DNA of 64,000 nt, from positions 1-64,000 of the forward strand of contig NZ_BMZT01000004.1 of the NCBI RefSeq assembly GCF_014652935.1. The letters are read 5' to 3'. The notes below the pieces were generated by a model that saw only the letters and a program-made list of their open reading frames with translations, searched no databases and had not been told where the DNA came from. Source of the stretch: Luteimonas padinae. GTDB taxonomy: Bacteria > Pseudomonadota > Gammaproteobacteria > Xanthomonadales > Xanthomonadaceae. Shown piece by piece: positions 55,911 through 64,000 of the stretch (position 1 is its first letter; every line of letters begins with the position of its first letter). The translations under genes were made by a program, and so were the position numbers.

Positions 55911-57563
55911 ATGACGCCGCCCGCCACCGGACCCGACCCCGCCATGGCCGCGCCCGACGACGCAGCGGCCACGCGCGAGCGCGCATGGGCGCACGCGAAC
56001 GCGCTGGCCGCGGCCCGCGACTGGCCCGGCGCCGCTGACGCCTACGCGGCGCTCGCCGGGTCCGACCCCACGGACGCCGCCGCCTGGATCGGGCTGGCCA
56101 AGGCCAGCGGGCGGGCCGGCCGCTACCGCGCGATGCACGCCGCCGCGCTGCGCGCGCACGCCGCCGGGCCGCGCGAGTGGCCGCATACGCTGGCGCTGGC
56201 ACGGCTGCTGCGCGACCTGCACGAGACGCGCGCGCTCGCGGCGCTGTGCACGGCCATGGCCGGCTTCGCCGATGCCGCCGGCCCTGACGGACTGGTCGCG
56301 CTCGCCGACCTGCTTGTCGACGAGGACCTGCACGACGAGGCGCTGGCGTGGCTGGATCGCGCCGTCGACCGCGCCCCCTCGCACGGCCCGGCACGCTACG
56401 TGCGCGGCAGCACGCGCCTGTTCCTGGGCGACATGGCAGGCGCGCGCGACGACCTCGAGCGGGCCATCGCCGCCGCGCCGCACTTCGCCCACGCGCACCG
56501 CCGGCTGTCGCAGCTGCGTGCGCAGGACCGCGCCGGCGCCGCGGCGCGCGTGGAGCGCCTGCGCCACGAGCGCGCGCGCGTGGCCCCGGGCAGCGAGCAC
56601 GACATCCACTTCAGCCATGCCCTGTTCGACGAGCTGCACGACCTCGGCCGCCACGACGAGGCCTGGCCCGAGCTCGAGCGCGGCATGCGTGCCAAGCGCG
56701 CCACCCTGCGCTACGACGTCGCCGACGACCTGCGCCTGGCCGAGGCGATCGGCGACCGCTGCGACGCCGGCTTCATCGCAGGCGCCGGCTTCGAACCGGC
56801 CCCGGACACCCCGGCCCCGGTGTTCATCGTCGGCCTGTTCCGCTCGGGTTCGACCGTCCTGGAGCGCATGCTCGGCGGGCACCCGGCGGTGGCCGCGGGC
56901 GGCGAGAGCATGGGCTTCGCCGCCGCGCTGCGCCTGGCCGCGGACCACCGCAGTCGCGGGCCGATCGATGCCGGCCTGCTGGAGCGTCTGGACGCGGTCG
57001 ACTGGCCGGCGCTCGGCCGCGATTTCATGGCCGCGAACGCCTGGCGCGCGCGCGGCCGCGCGCTGTGGACGGAGAAGCTGCCGACCAATGCCCTGCTGCT
57101 CGGCTGCATCGCGCGGGCGCTGCCACGGGCGCGCTTCATCCATGCGGCGCGCGCGCCGATGGACGTCTGCTTCTCCAACCTGCGGATGCTGTACGGCGGC
57201 TTCGCGCCCTGGTCGTACGACCAGCGCGAACTCGCGGCGTGGCACCAGGCGCACGTCCGCCTCATGGCGCACTGGCACGCGGTGCTCGGGCCGCGCCTGC
57301 TGGACGTCCGCCACGATGCCCTGCTGCGCGAACCCGAGGCCGTGATGCGCGGCGTGCTCGCCCACCTCGGGCTCGGTTTCGATCCCGAGGTGCTGCGCCC
57401 CGAGCGCAGCGGCGGCGCCGTTGCCACCGCCAGCGCCGCCCAGGTGCGCTCGGGCCTCAGGGCGCCCGGGCCGCCGGAGTGGCGGCCCTACGTCGACCGG
57501 CTCGGCCCGCTCATCGCGGGCCTGGGGCTGGACGGTCCGCCAGGCTCTGGACCGCCGGCCTGA
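55911..57563 (+). CDS. TPR and sulfotransferase domain protein
   Basis: A 550-residue protein. Residues about 25-200 have TPR-like helix pairs (AADAYAALAGSDPTDAAAWIGLAK and similar, about four repeats); the C-terminal half is a sulfotransferase with the PAPS loop PVFIVGLFRSGSTVLERML (303-321) and later a basic RALPRARFIHAARAPMDVC region. Cytoplasmic sulfotransferases of this layout occur in many gammaproteobacteria; the acceptor is unknown. A Met at residue 12 could be the true start. It may be co-transcribed with marR, 9 bases upstream. Confidence 0.85.
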   Translation: MTPPATGPDPAMAAPDDAAATRERAWAHANALAAARDWPGAADAYAALAGSDPTDAAAWIGLAKASGRAGRYRAMHAAALRAHAAGPREWPHTLALARLLRDLHETRALAALCTAMAGFADAAGPDGLVALADLLVDEDLHDEALAWLDRAVDRAPSHGPARYVRGSTRLFLGDMAGARDDLERAIAAAPHFAHAHRRLSQLRAQDRAGAAARVERLRHERARVAPGSEHDIHFSHALFDELHDLGRHDEAWPELERGMRAKRATLRYDVADDLRLAEAIGDRCDAGFIAGAGFEPAPDTPAPVFIVGLFRSGSTVLERMLGGHPAVAAGGESMGFAAALRLAADHRSRGPIDAGLLERLDAVDWPALGRDFMAANAWRARGRALWTEKLPTNALLLGCIARALPRARFIHAARAPMDVCFSNLRMLYGGFAPWSYDQRELAAWHQAHVRLMAHWHAVLGPRLLDVRHDALLREPEAVMRGVLAHLGLGFDPEVLRPERSGGAVATASAAQVRSGLRAPGPPEWRPYVDRLGPLIAGLGLDGPPGSGPPA

Positions 57564-57578
57564 GCCGGCCGCGCCGCC

Positions 57579-59153
57579 TCAGCGGCGCTCCTCGGTGATG
57601 TCGATGCCCGCAGCCTGCGCTTCGGCCAGCTCGCCCTGCCCGGCGAGGTCGTCGTCGCGCAGGGTGTCGAGGTGCATCAGCTTCTTCACCAGCGGGGCGA
57701 TCACCAGCATCACGATGCCGACGCCCACCGCCAGCCAGCCGACGTTCGAGTAGACCTCCATCACCCGCTCCACGCCGCCGCCCTCGCCGCCGGTCGCGGC
57801 CGAGATCAGGCCGGCGGCGAAGTTGCCGGTGGCCGAGGCGAAGAACCACGCGCCCATGATCAGGCTGGCCATCTGCGCCGGCGCCAGCCGGTTCATCGCC
57901 GACAGGCCCACCGGCGACAGGCACAGTTCGCCCATGGTGTGGATCAGGTAGATCAGGAAAATGAAGATCACCGGCGTGGCGCCGGCGCCCGCCGCGGCGG
58001 CACCGGCCACCAGCACCAGGAAGCCCGCGCCCACCAGCACCACGCCGAGCGCGAACTTGGCCGGTGCCGAGGGCTCCCAGCCGCGCTTGGCCAGCCACAG
58101 CCAGAACATGGCGAACAGCGGCGCCAGCGCGATGATGTACATCGAGTTGAGCGACTGGAACATCGACGCCGGGACTTCCCAGCCGAAGATGTGGCGGTCG
58201 ACCGAGCGGTCGGTGAACAGGTTCAGCGAGGCACCGGCCTGCTCGAACAGCGCCCAGAACAGGATCGAGCCGATGATCAGGTACAGCGCGGCGATGATCC
58301 GGTTGCGCTCCTCGCGGCCCAGCTTGAACACCGCCGTGAACAGGACGTAGGCCACCAGCACCAGGCCGGCGCCGCCCAGGAGGATGCCGACCATCGACTG
58401 GTGCTGGATCAGGTACCAGACCACGCCGACCGACAGGAACGCCAGCGCGTACAGCACCCACTCGAAGGTGATGCCGCCCAGCACCGGCTTCGCCAGCTTT
58501 TCCGGCACGCGCGACTCGCCGCGGCCCATCAGCATGGGCTTGCCGATCACGAACACCACCAGGCCCGCCAGCATGCCCACGCCCGCGGCGCCGAAGCCCC
58601 AGGCCCAGCCGTAGGTCTGGCCGAGGTAGCCGGCGATGAGCGAGCCGAGCATCGCGCCCAGGTTGATGCCCATGTAGAAGATCGTGTACGCCGGGTCGCG
58701 ACGGATGTCCGTGCGCGGGTACAGCTGCCCGACCATCACCGAGATGTTGGCCTTCAGGAAGCCGGAGCCGACGATGATGAAGGACAGCGCCAGCCAGAAG
58801 ATGTTCATCTCCGGCGCGTTCTGCCCGCCATCGCCCTCGAACGCCATCAGGAAGTGGCCGAAGGTCAGCAGCACCGCGCCGAACAGCACCGCCTTGCGCT
58901 GGCCGAGGTAGCGGTCGGCGAGATAGCCGCCGACGACCGGCGCGATGTACACCAGCGCGGTGTAGGCGCCGTAGATCACCGACGCTTCGGAGTCCGAGAA
59001 CATCCAGTGCTGGACGAGGTAGAAGATCAGCAGCGCGCGCATGCCGTAGTAGGAGAAGCGCTCCCACATCTCGGCGAAGAACAGCACGAACAGTCCGCGC
59101 GGATGACCCAGCAGGGTCTTCTGGGCCTCGAGGGCGTGGTCTGGATGGGCCAA
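57579..59153 (-). CDS. POT family proton-dependent oligopeptide transporter
   Basis: A 524-residue transporter with 14 helices. EMWERFSYYGMRALL (ExxERFxYYG) and FYMGINLGAMLGS are POT signatures; PTR_2 loop YLQNLY-type contacts are present in form. It imports di- and tripeptides with protons. The start is a TTG: no ATG lies between it and the ExxERF helix, a GGAG site is well placed, and the codons upstream are unconserved. A second POT gene lies upstream on the same strand. Confidence 0.92.
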   Translation of the reverse strand: MAHPDHALEAQKTLLGHPRGLFVLFFAEMWERFSYYGMRALLIFYLVQHWMFSDSEASVIYGAYTALVYIAPVVGGYLADRYLGQRKAVLFGAVLLTFGHFLMAFEGDGGQNAPEMNIFWLALSFIIVGSGFLKANISVMVGQLYPRTDIRRDPAYTIFYMGINLGAMLGSLIAGYLGQTYGWAWGFGAAGVGMLAGLVVFVIGKPMLMGRGESRVPEKLAKPVLGGITFEWVLYALAFLSVGVVWYLIQHQSMVGILLGGAGLVLVAYVLFTAVFKLGREERNRIIAALYLIIGSILFWALFEQAGASLNLFTDRSVDRHIFGWEVPASMFQSLNSMYIIALAPLFAMFWLWLAKRGWEPSAPAKFALGVVLVGAGFLVLVAGAAAAGAGATPVIFIFLIYLIHTMGELCLSPVGLSAMNRLAPAQMASLIMGAWFFASATGNFAAGLISAATGGEGGGVERVMEVYSNVGWLAVGVGIVMLVIAPLVKKLMHLDTLRDDDLAGQGELAEAQAAGIDITEERR

Positions 59154-59312
59154 CTCGCTACTCCGTGATTGCGCCCGCGTTTCGCGGGTCGAATCGGCCA
59201 ACTTACCGCGTGCCGCCACCACAGGGAAGCTGAACGGGACGCCGAAACGCGAACGGCGGCCCGGAGGCCGCCGCTGCGCAGGCGCTGCGGGCGCGCGCGG
59301 CGCCCGCAAACC
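59154..59312. other. spacer between the two POT genes
   Basis: 159 bases with no gene. A GC-rich hairpin (GCGGCCCGGAGGCCGC, about 59255-59270) is present but without a T-tract, a weak terminator candidate. Nothing else is seen. Confidence 0.5.
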
Positions 59313-60842
59313 TCACTTCACGCCGTGCATCAGCCGCTGGATCAGCGGCGCGATCAGGAACAGCAGCACGCCCGCGCCGAGCAGCGCCCAGAAGCCGAAG
59401 CTGTAGCCGGCATGCGCCGATTCCACCGTCATGCCGCCTTCGCCGCTCACGCTGGAGGCGAACATGCCCGACAGGTTGTTGCCGATCGCGATCGACAGGA
59501 ACCAGCCGCCCATCGCCAGGCCGGTGAGCTTGGCCGGCGCCAGCTTGGTGGTCATCGAAAGCCCGATCGGCGACAGGCAGAGCTCGCCGATGGACTGGAT
59601 GACGTAGACCATGAACAGCGTCCAGAACGGGATCTTCAGCGTGGCCGGGTCGACCATGCTCGACAGCGCCAGCATCAGCAGCAGGAAGGCGAGGCCGTTG
59701 AAGATCAGGCCGAGGCCGAACTTGCGCGGAATCGACGGATTGGCCCGGCCCATCGCCACCCACAGCCAGGCGATGACCGGCGCCAGCGTGATGATCGCGA
59801 TCGAATTGACCGACTGGAACCACCCCACCGGGAAGATCCAGCCGCCGAGGTCGCGGTTGACGATGTTCTGCGCGAGGAAGTTGAACGAGCTGCCTGCCTG
59901 CTCGAAGAACATCCAGAACAGCACGTTGAAGCCGAAGATGATCAGCATCGCGATCACCATGTCGCGCTGCTTCGAGCCTTCGCGGATGCCTTCGACCAGC
60001 AGCATGATCGCCGGCACGATGAACAGCGCCAGCAGGATCCAGTTGAGCAGCTCCGCTTCGATGGTCAGCAGGAAGTAGAACGCGGGGATCGCCGCCAGCG
60101 CGCCGACCGCCACCGCCAGCACGCGGCCCATGCCCGGCGCATCCGCCGGCGCGGCGCCGATGCCCTTGAGCTGCGCGCGGCCGAACCAGAACCACAGCAG
60201 GCTGAAGAGCATGCCGATGCCCGAGGCGATGAACACCACCTTGTAGGCCGGCATGCCGTCGCTGCCGAACACCTTCTCGGCCAGCCAGCCGGTCAGGATG
60301 GGCGCGATGAAGGCACCCATGTTGATGCCCATGTAGAAGATGGTGAAGCCGGAATCGCGGCGCTCGTCGCCGGTGGCGTAGAGCTTGCCCACCATGGTCG
60401 AGATGATCGGCTTGAACAGGCCGTTGCCGACGATCACCGTGGCCAGGCCGAGCTTGAGCCAGGCGTCGCTGGGCGTGGTGATCATGAACAGGCCGGCGGC
60501 CATGAACACCGCGCCGAGCAGGATCGCGCGCTGGTAGCCGATCAACTTGTCGGCCACGTAGCCGCCGAAGATGGCGGCCGCGTACACCAGCGCCAGGTAG
60601 GCGCCGTAGAGCTCGCTGGCCGGCGCCTCGCCGGAAGCGTCGCCCTGATAGAACTGCGCCACGATGTACAGCACCAGCGCCCAGCGCATGCCGTAGAACG
60701 CGAAGCGCTCCCAGAACTCGGTCATGAACAGCATCCACAGCGGACGCGGGTGGCCCATGACCTGGGCGAATTCCGGGATCACGGGACCGGAGGCGGGTGG
60801 GTCAATGCCCGGTCCGGCGGGCTCGACGCGGTTCGAATTCAT
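59313..60842 (-). CDS. POT family proton-dependent oligopeptide transporter
   Basis: A 509-residue paralogue of the downstream gene. EFWERFAFYGMRWALVLY, FYMGINMGAFIAPILTGWLAEKV and FFEQAGSSFNFLAQ are the POT signatures. The two share about the same layout but are clearly diverged, so the tandem is an old duplication. ATG 60842 is the only in-frame start near the first helix. It is probably transcribed separately from the next gene. Confidence 0.93.
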   Translation of the reverse strand: MNSNRVEPAGPGIDPPASGPVIPEFAQVMGHPRPLWMLFMTEFWERFAFYGMRWALVLYIVAQFYQGDASGEAPASELYGAYLALVYAAAIFGGYVADKLIGYQRAILLGAVFMAAGLFMITTPSDAWLKLGLATVIVGNGLFKPIISTMVGKLYATGDERRDSGFTIFYMGINMGAFIAPILTGWLAEKVFGSDGMPAYKVVFIASGIGMLFSLLWFWFGRAQLKGIGAAPADAPGMGRVLAVAVGALAAIPAFYFLLTIEAELLNWILLALFIVPAIMLLVEGIREGSKQRDMVIAMLIIFGFNVLFWMFFEQAGSSFNFLAQNIVNRDLGGWIFPVGWFQSVNSIAIITLAPVIAWLWVAMGRANPSIPRKFGLGLIFNGLAFLLLMLALSSMVDPATLKIPFWTLFMVYVIQSIGELCLSPIGLSMTTKLAPAKLTGLAMGGWFLSIAIGNNLSGMFASSVSGEGGMTVESAHAGYSFGFWALLGAGVLLFLIAPLIQRLMHGVK

Positions 60843-60962
60843 CGTGCAGGTTCCCCAAGTGGATGGCGAAACTTAGCCCGTAGGGGGCGCTCTTGGGAAC
60901 TGCCCGGAGCCGCCGGCACCCGCGCTGGTGCCCGTTCTCAGGTGCCCGAAGGCCGTTTGCCG

Positions 60963-61619
60963 CTACATCGGGCGCTCCGGGCCGAGGTAGGTGCGGTCGT
61001 CGAAGCTCGCGCACCACTGCGGCCGGTACACCACCACCAGCACCATGATGCCGCCGCTGAGGAAGGCCTCGCCGAACATCAGCAGCGGCGTCGCGACCAG
61101 GTAGGCCGCCACGGCCCCGCCCAGCAGCGCCGCGACGACGGCCTTGGCCAGCGACGAGGCCGCCATCGCCACGGCGGCCGCGGCGAAGGCGTTGACCATG
61201 ACGTAGGTGAAGATGTTCGAGGGCACCCAGCGCATCGCCGCCAGGGACACCGCGACCGTCGCCGCCACCGGGACCACGCCGGTCAGCAGGAAGTCCCAGG
61301 CCCAGCCCTCCATGTCGGTGCCGAGCAGCACGCCGGCCAGGCTGGCCGCCGCCATCACCCAGCAGGCGACGCGCGCGCCGAACAGCAGGGTGGCGACGGT
61401 CGCGCCGAGGAAATGCAGCACCACGCCCTGCAGCGCGGCGGTGTTGAACCAGCGTATCGCCATGATCGCCAGCGTGGCGCACAGCAGCACCCGGCGCGCC
61501 ATGGCGTCGTCGCGCCAGCGCGCAAGCGGCAGGCCGCGGGCGGACAGCGCCAGCACCGCGGCGGCGGCGCCCCAGGCCGGGACCGACGCCCAGACCGGGA
61601 AGCCCGCGCCAACGTCCAT
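60963..61619 (-). CDS. CbiM-like energy-coupling factor transporter permease
   Basis: A 218-residue protein with six or seven helices resembling the CbiM/NikM substrate-binding component of ECF transporters for cobalt or nickel. VVLHFLGATVATLLFGARVACWVMA and WVPSNIFTYVMVNAFAAAAVAMA and the C-terminal FGEAFLSGGIMVLVVVYRP are family features. The metal-binding N-terminal MHIxxG of true CbiM is absent here. No ATPase (CbiO) or CbiQ gene is adjacent, so it is an orphan and its substrate is open. It starts 6 bases after the tryptophan dioxygenase stop. Confidence 0.8.
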   Translation of the reverse strand: MDVGAGFPVWASVPAWGAAAAVLALSARGLPLARWRDDAMARRVLLCATLAIMAIRWFNTAALQGVVLHFLGATVATLLFGARVACWVMAAASLAGVLLGTDMEGWAWDFLLTGVVPVAATVAVSLAAMRWVPSNIFTYVMVNAFAAAAVAMAASSLAKAVVAALLGGAVAAYLVATPLLMFGEAFLSGGIMVLVVVYRPQWCASFDDRTYLGPERPM

Positions 61620-61625
61620 CGGCGG

Positions 61626-62501
61626 TCAGTACGCGGCCTCGGCCGGCAGGCCGCCGATCCGGGTGCGCACTTCGAACAGTTCGGGGAAGAAGGTCAGCTC
61701 AAGCGCCTGCTTCAGGAAGCCCACGCCGCTGGAACCGCCGGTGCCGCGCTTGAAGCCGATGATGCGCATCACCGTGCGCATGTGGCGGAAGCGCCAGAGC
61801 TGGAACTCGCTTTCCAGGTCCACCAGGTCCTCGCACAGGTGGTAGGCCTCCCAGTGCTCGCGCGTGCCGGCGTAGATGCGCTCGAACACCGCCACCAGCT
61901 CCGGGTCCATCACGTGCGGGCGGGTCCAGTCGCGCTCGAGGTGGCGCGCCGGGACCGGGTGCCCGGTGCGGGCCAGGTGGCGCAGGGCCTCGTCGTACAG
62001 GCTGGGCGCCTCGAGCGCGCCGCGCAGCATCGACTGCGCCGCGGCGTCGTGGGCGAACACCTTCAGCATCCCGGCGTTCTTGTTGCCGAGCAGGAACTCC
62101 ACCGTGCGGTACTGCGCCGACTGGAAGCCCGACGAGGGGCCGAGCAGGTGGCGGAACTCCGCGTATTCGGAGGGCGTGAGGGTCTCCAGCACCGACCACA
62201 TCGCGGTGAGCTGGCGCAGCACCGCCTTGCAGCGCGCGAAGATCTTCTGGCAGGGATCCAGCCGCCCCTCGCGCAGGTGGCCGGTCGCGGCCTGCAGCTC
62301 GTGCACCAGCAGCTTCAGCCACAGCTCCGAGACCTGGTGCTGGATGATGAACAGCATCTCGTCGTGGTGCGGCGGGTCGGACACCGGATGCTGCGCCGAC
62401 AGCAGCCGGTCCAGGTGCAGGTAGCCGCCATAGGTCATGCGCCCCGACAGCTCGGTGTGGATGCCGGCTTCGAGGGCGCGTTCGTTCTGTTCGGTGCTCA
62501 T
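61626..62501 (-). CDS. kynA: tryptophan 2,3-dioxygenase
   Basis: Heme enzyme that opens the indole ring of tryptophan to N-formylkynurenine. It has 291 residues. His55 (FIIQHQ) and the heme ligand His240 (LWRFRHM) fall at the same numbers as in the Xanthomonas campestris enzyme, which supports the start [28 protein letters not shown] and [15 protein letters not shown] are also conserved. It sits without other kyn genes; with hppD and hmgA it suggests use of aromatic amino acids. The CbiM-like gene follows closely. Confidence 0.97.
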   Translation of the reverse strand: MSTEQNERALEAGIHTELSGRMTYGGYLHLDRLLSAQHPVSDPPHHDEMLFIIQHQVSELWLKLLVHELQAATGHLREGRLDPCQKIFARCKAVLRQLTAMWSVLETLTPSEYAEFRHLLGPSSGFQSAQYRTVEFLLGNKNAGMLKVFAHDAAAQSMLRGALEAPSLYDEALRHLARTGHPVPARHLERDWTRPHVMDPELVAVFERIYAGTREHWEAYHLCEDLVDLESEFQLWRFRHMRTVMRIIGFKRGTGGSSGVGFLKQALELTFFPELFEVRTRIGGLPAEAAY

Positions 62502-62638
62502 GCGCGAAAGGGTAGCGCAGGCCGCCGCTGCAGCGGCGGCGAGGCCGGCGGCCGTGTCACCCTGCTGCCGCATCGCTGGTGCACAATCGCGAGGCCGCGG
62601 CGGGGGCCGCGCCAGCCATCTTCCAGGGGAACCATACG

Positions 62639-64000
62639 ATGCAACCGATTCCGCGCCGCCTGGCGCTCGCCCTTGCCCTGTCCGCGGCCATCGGCGCCGC
62701 CCAGGCCGACAGCACGCCGCAGACCCTGCCGTTCGCGCAGGACTGGACCGATACCGGCCTGATCACCGCCAACGACGACTGGTCGAACGTGCCCGGCATC
62801 CTCGGTTTCCTCGGCGGCGACCTGACCTCGGCCAACGGCGTGGACCCGCAGACCGTGCTCGGCGCCGACGCGACCGGCGTCGTCGACGTCATCGCCAACC
62901 AGACCAACACCAGCATCACCAACGGCGGCGTGGCCGAATTCCACATCGCCGACCCGGTGGTGGCGCTGCAGGGCAGCGGTTCGGCGGATGCGCCCTATCT
63001 CAGGATCCACCTCGACACCCGCGGCGCGAGCGGCATCCAGGTGTCCTACCGCCTGCGCGACGTCGACGCTTCGGCGGACGACGCCGCCCAGCAGGTCGCG
63101 CTGCACTACCGCGTCGGCGGCACCGGCGACTTCGTCAACGTGCCCGAGGCCTACGTGGCCGACGCGAGCAGCCCCGGCGGCACCCGCGAGACGCCGGTGT
63201 CGGTGACCCTGCCCGCCGCCGCCGACAACCAGGCCCTGGTCGAGCTGCGGATCATGACGACGAACGCCGCCGGCAACGACGAATGGGTCGGCATCGACGA
63301 CATCAGCGTGGTCGCCGCCGGCGTCGGCTCCACCCCGGTGATCAACGTCGGCAACGGCAGCGTGGCCGAGGGCGATTCGGGCATCACCGAGATGTTCTTC
63401 CAGGTCGCCCTGACCCGGCCCGCCGGCCCCGGCGGCGTCAGCTTCGCCTATGCGACGGTCGACGGCACCGCGCTGGCCGGCCAGGACTACATCGCCGAAA
63501 GCGGCACCGCCATCATCGCCGAAGGCGACACTTCGGCCCTGCTCTCGATCGGCGTGATCGGCGACACCGTGGCCGAGCCCGACGAAACCTTCGGCCTCGC
63601 GCTGTCGAACATCTCCGGCGCGCAGCATGGCACCCTCGTGGGCACCGGGACCATCGTCAACGACGATTTCGCGATCGTGCCGATCGCCGCCATCCAGGGA
63701 CCGGGCGCGACCTCGCCGCTGGCCGGCCAGTCGGTCGTCACCGAGGGCATCGTCACCGCGCGCAAGAACAACGGCTTCTTCCTGCAGACCGCGGACGGCC
63801 AGGACGACGGCGACGACGCAACGTCCGAAGGCATCTTCGTGTTCACCGCCGGCGCGCCCCCGGCCGCCGCCACCGTCGGCAACCGCGTGCGCGTGCAGGC
63901 CACGGTGGAGGAGTACATCCCCGCCGCGGACCCGTACCAGCTGCCGATGACCGAGCTCACCTTCGCCACTGTCACCCAGCTCGGTACCGGCCATGCGCTG
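62639..64000 (+). CDS. secreted nuclease of the ExeM/NucH type, 5' part
   Basis: The first 454 residues of an exported protein that runs off the window. A signal peptide ([23 protein letters not shown]) is followed by a beta-rich domain, a Calx-beta repeat (about 240-335: [49 protein letters not shown]) and an OB-like domain ([47 protein letters not shown]), which is the N-terminal signature of ExeM/NucH extracellular endonucleases. The catalytic endonuclease/exonuclease/phosphatase domain would be beyond 64000, so the call rests on the N-terminal part. Confidence 0.82.
   Translation, partial: MQPIPRRLALALALSAAIGAAQADSTPQTLPFAQDWTDTGLITANDDWSNVPGILGFLGGDLTSANGVDPQTVLGADATGVVDVIANQTNTSITNGGVAEFHIADPVVALQGSGSADAPYLRIHLDTRGASGIQVSYRLRDVDASADDAAQQVALHYRVGGTGDFVNVPEAYVADASSPGGTRETPVSVTLPAAADNQALVELRIMTTNAAGNDEWVGIDDISVVAAGVGSTPVINVGNGSVAEGDSGITEMFFQVALTRPAGPGGVSFAYATVDGTALAGQDYIAESGTAIIAEGDTSALLSIGVIGDTVAEPDETFGLALSNISGAQHGTLVGTGTIVNDDFAIVPIAAIQGPGATSPLAGQSVVTEGIVTARKNNGFFLQTADGQDDGDDATSEGIFVFTAGAPPAAATVGNRVRVQATVEEYIPAADPYQLPMTELTFATVTQLGTGHAL

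Noticed and set aside
59169..62762. Plus-strand frame of about 1200 codons
   Set aside because: Antisense to the POT, CbiM-like and kynA genes; same low-complexity composition and no recognisable domain.

Overview
The window looks like chromosome from a high-GC gammaproteobacterium of the Xanthomonadaceae (Lysobacter/Luteimonas/Xanthomonas group). The evidence is the 5' end of a 16S rRNA gene of that type at the left edge, a tryptophan 2,3-dioxygenase whose catalytic and heme histidines fall at residues 55 and 240 as in the Xanthomonas enzyme, a short-LID adenylate kinase, a pyrophosphate-dependent phosphofructokinase, and dispersed 'GTAGGAGCGGCT..AGCCGCGAC' palindromes that I associate with this family. 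Genes are packed on both strands with many ATGA/GTGA overlaps. No phage, insertion sequence, CRISPR array or tRNA was seen.

Layout. 1-634: 16S start with a leader carrying a boxA and two tandem strong promoters, all on the minus strand. 635-7141: DUF192 lipoprotein, rubredoxin divergent from thiE-hemL-ion channel, an argD-type aminotransferase, an SDR and a small kinase-like protein. 7193-11783: a DedA/PAP2/LssY membrane protein, a LON-domain protein, mpl and adk. 11920-19116: PPi-dependent phosphofructokinase, a secreted protein, the K+-independent proton-pumping pyrophosphatase (strong terminator), another secreted protein, an M91-type metallopeptidase joined to RTX repeats, and soluble pyrophosphatase. 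19162-21177: a second ion channel, a bacterial RNase A-like toxin with its CdiI-type immunity gene, and a REP pair. 21213-27521: DUF4136 lipoprotein, thiC with a TPP riboswitch, an S9 peptidase, a korB remnant and thrB. 27625-32676: an RND efflux pump pair with a divergent TetR regulator. 32806-39815: pcm, a TolC-family protein and a lipid A/LPS block (waaA, lauroyl acyltransferase, O-antigen ligase-like, glycosyltransferase, zinc finger). 39894-44822: pirin-like, RutE-like, ELM1-like, Mpo1-like, EamA and epimerase genes. 44978-50888: a complete mrpA(B)-C-D-E-F-G operon, convergent with a Ca2+/Na+ antiporter. 51924-64000: lipoprotein, hmgA-hppD with divergent MarR, TPR-sulfotransferase, two POT peptide transporters, a CbiM-like permease, tryptophan dioxygenase and the start of a secreted ExeM/NucH-type nuclease.

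How the genes work together. Several modules make biological sense: thiamine (thiE, thiC with riboswitch), pyrophosphate economy (PPi-PFK, H+-PPase, soluble PPase), cell wall recycling and LPS, cation homeostasis (Mrp, CaCA, two channels), and aromatic amino acid degradation with peptide uptake (hppD, hmgA, tryptophan dioxygenase, POT). The most interesting stretch is 16.8-21.2 kb. It holds two probable effector or toxin proteins and one immunity gene, with no secretion system beside them.
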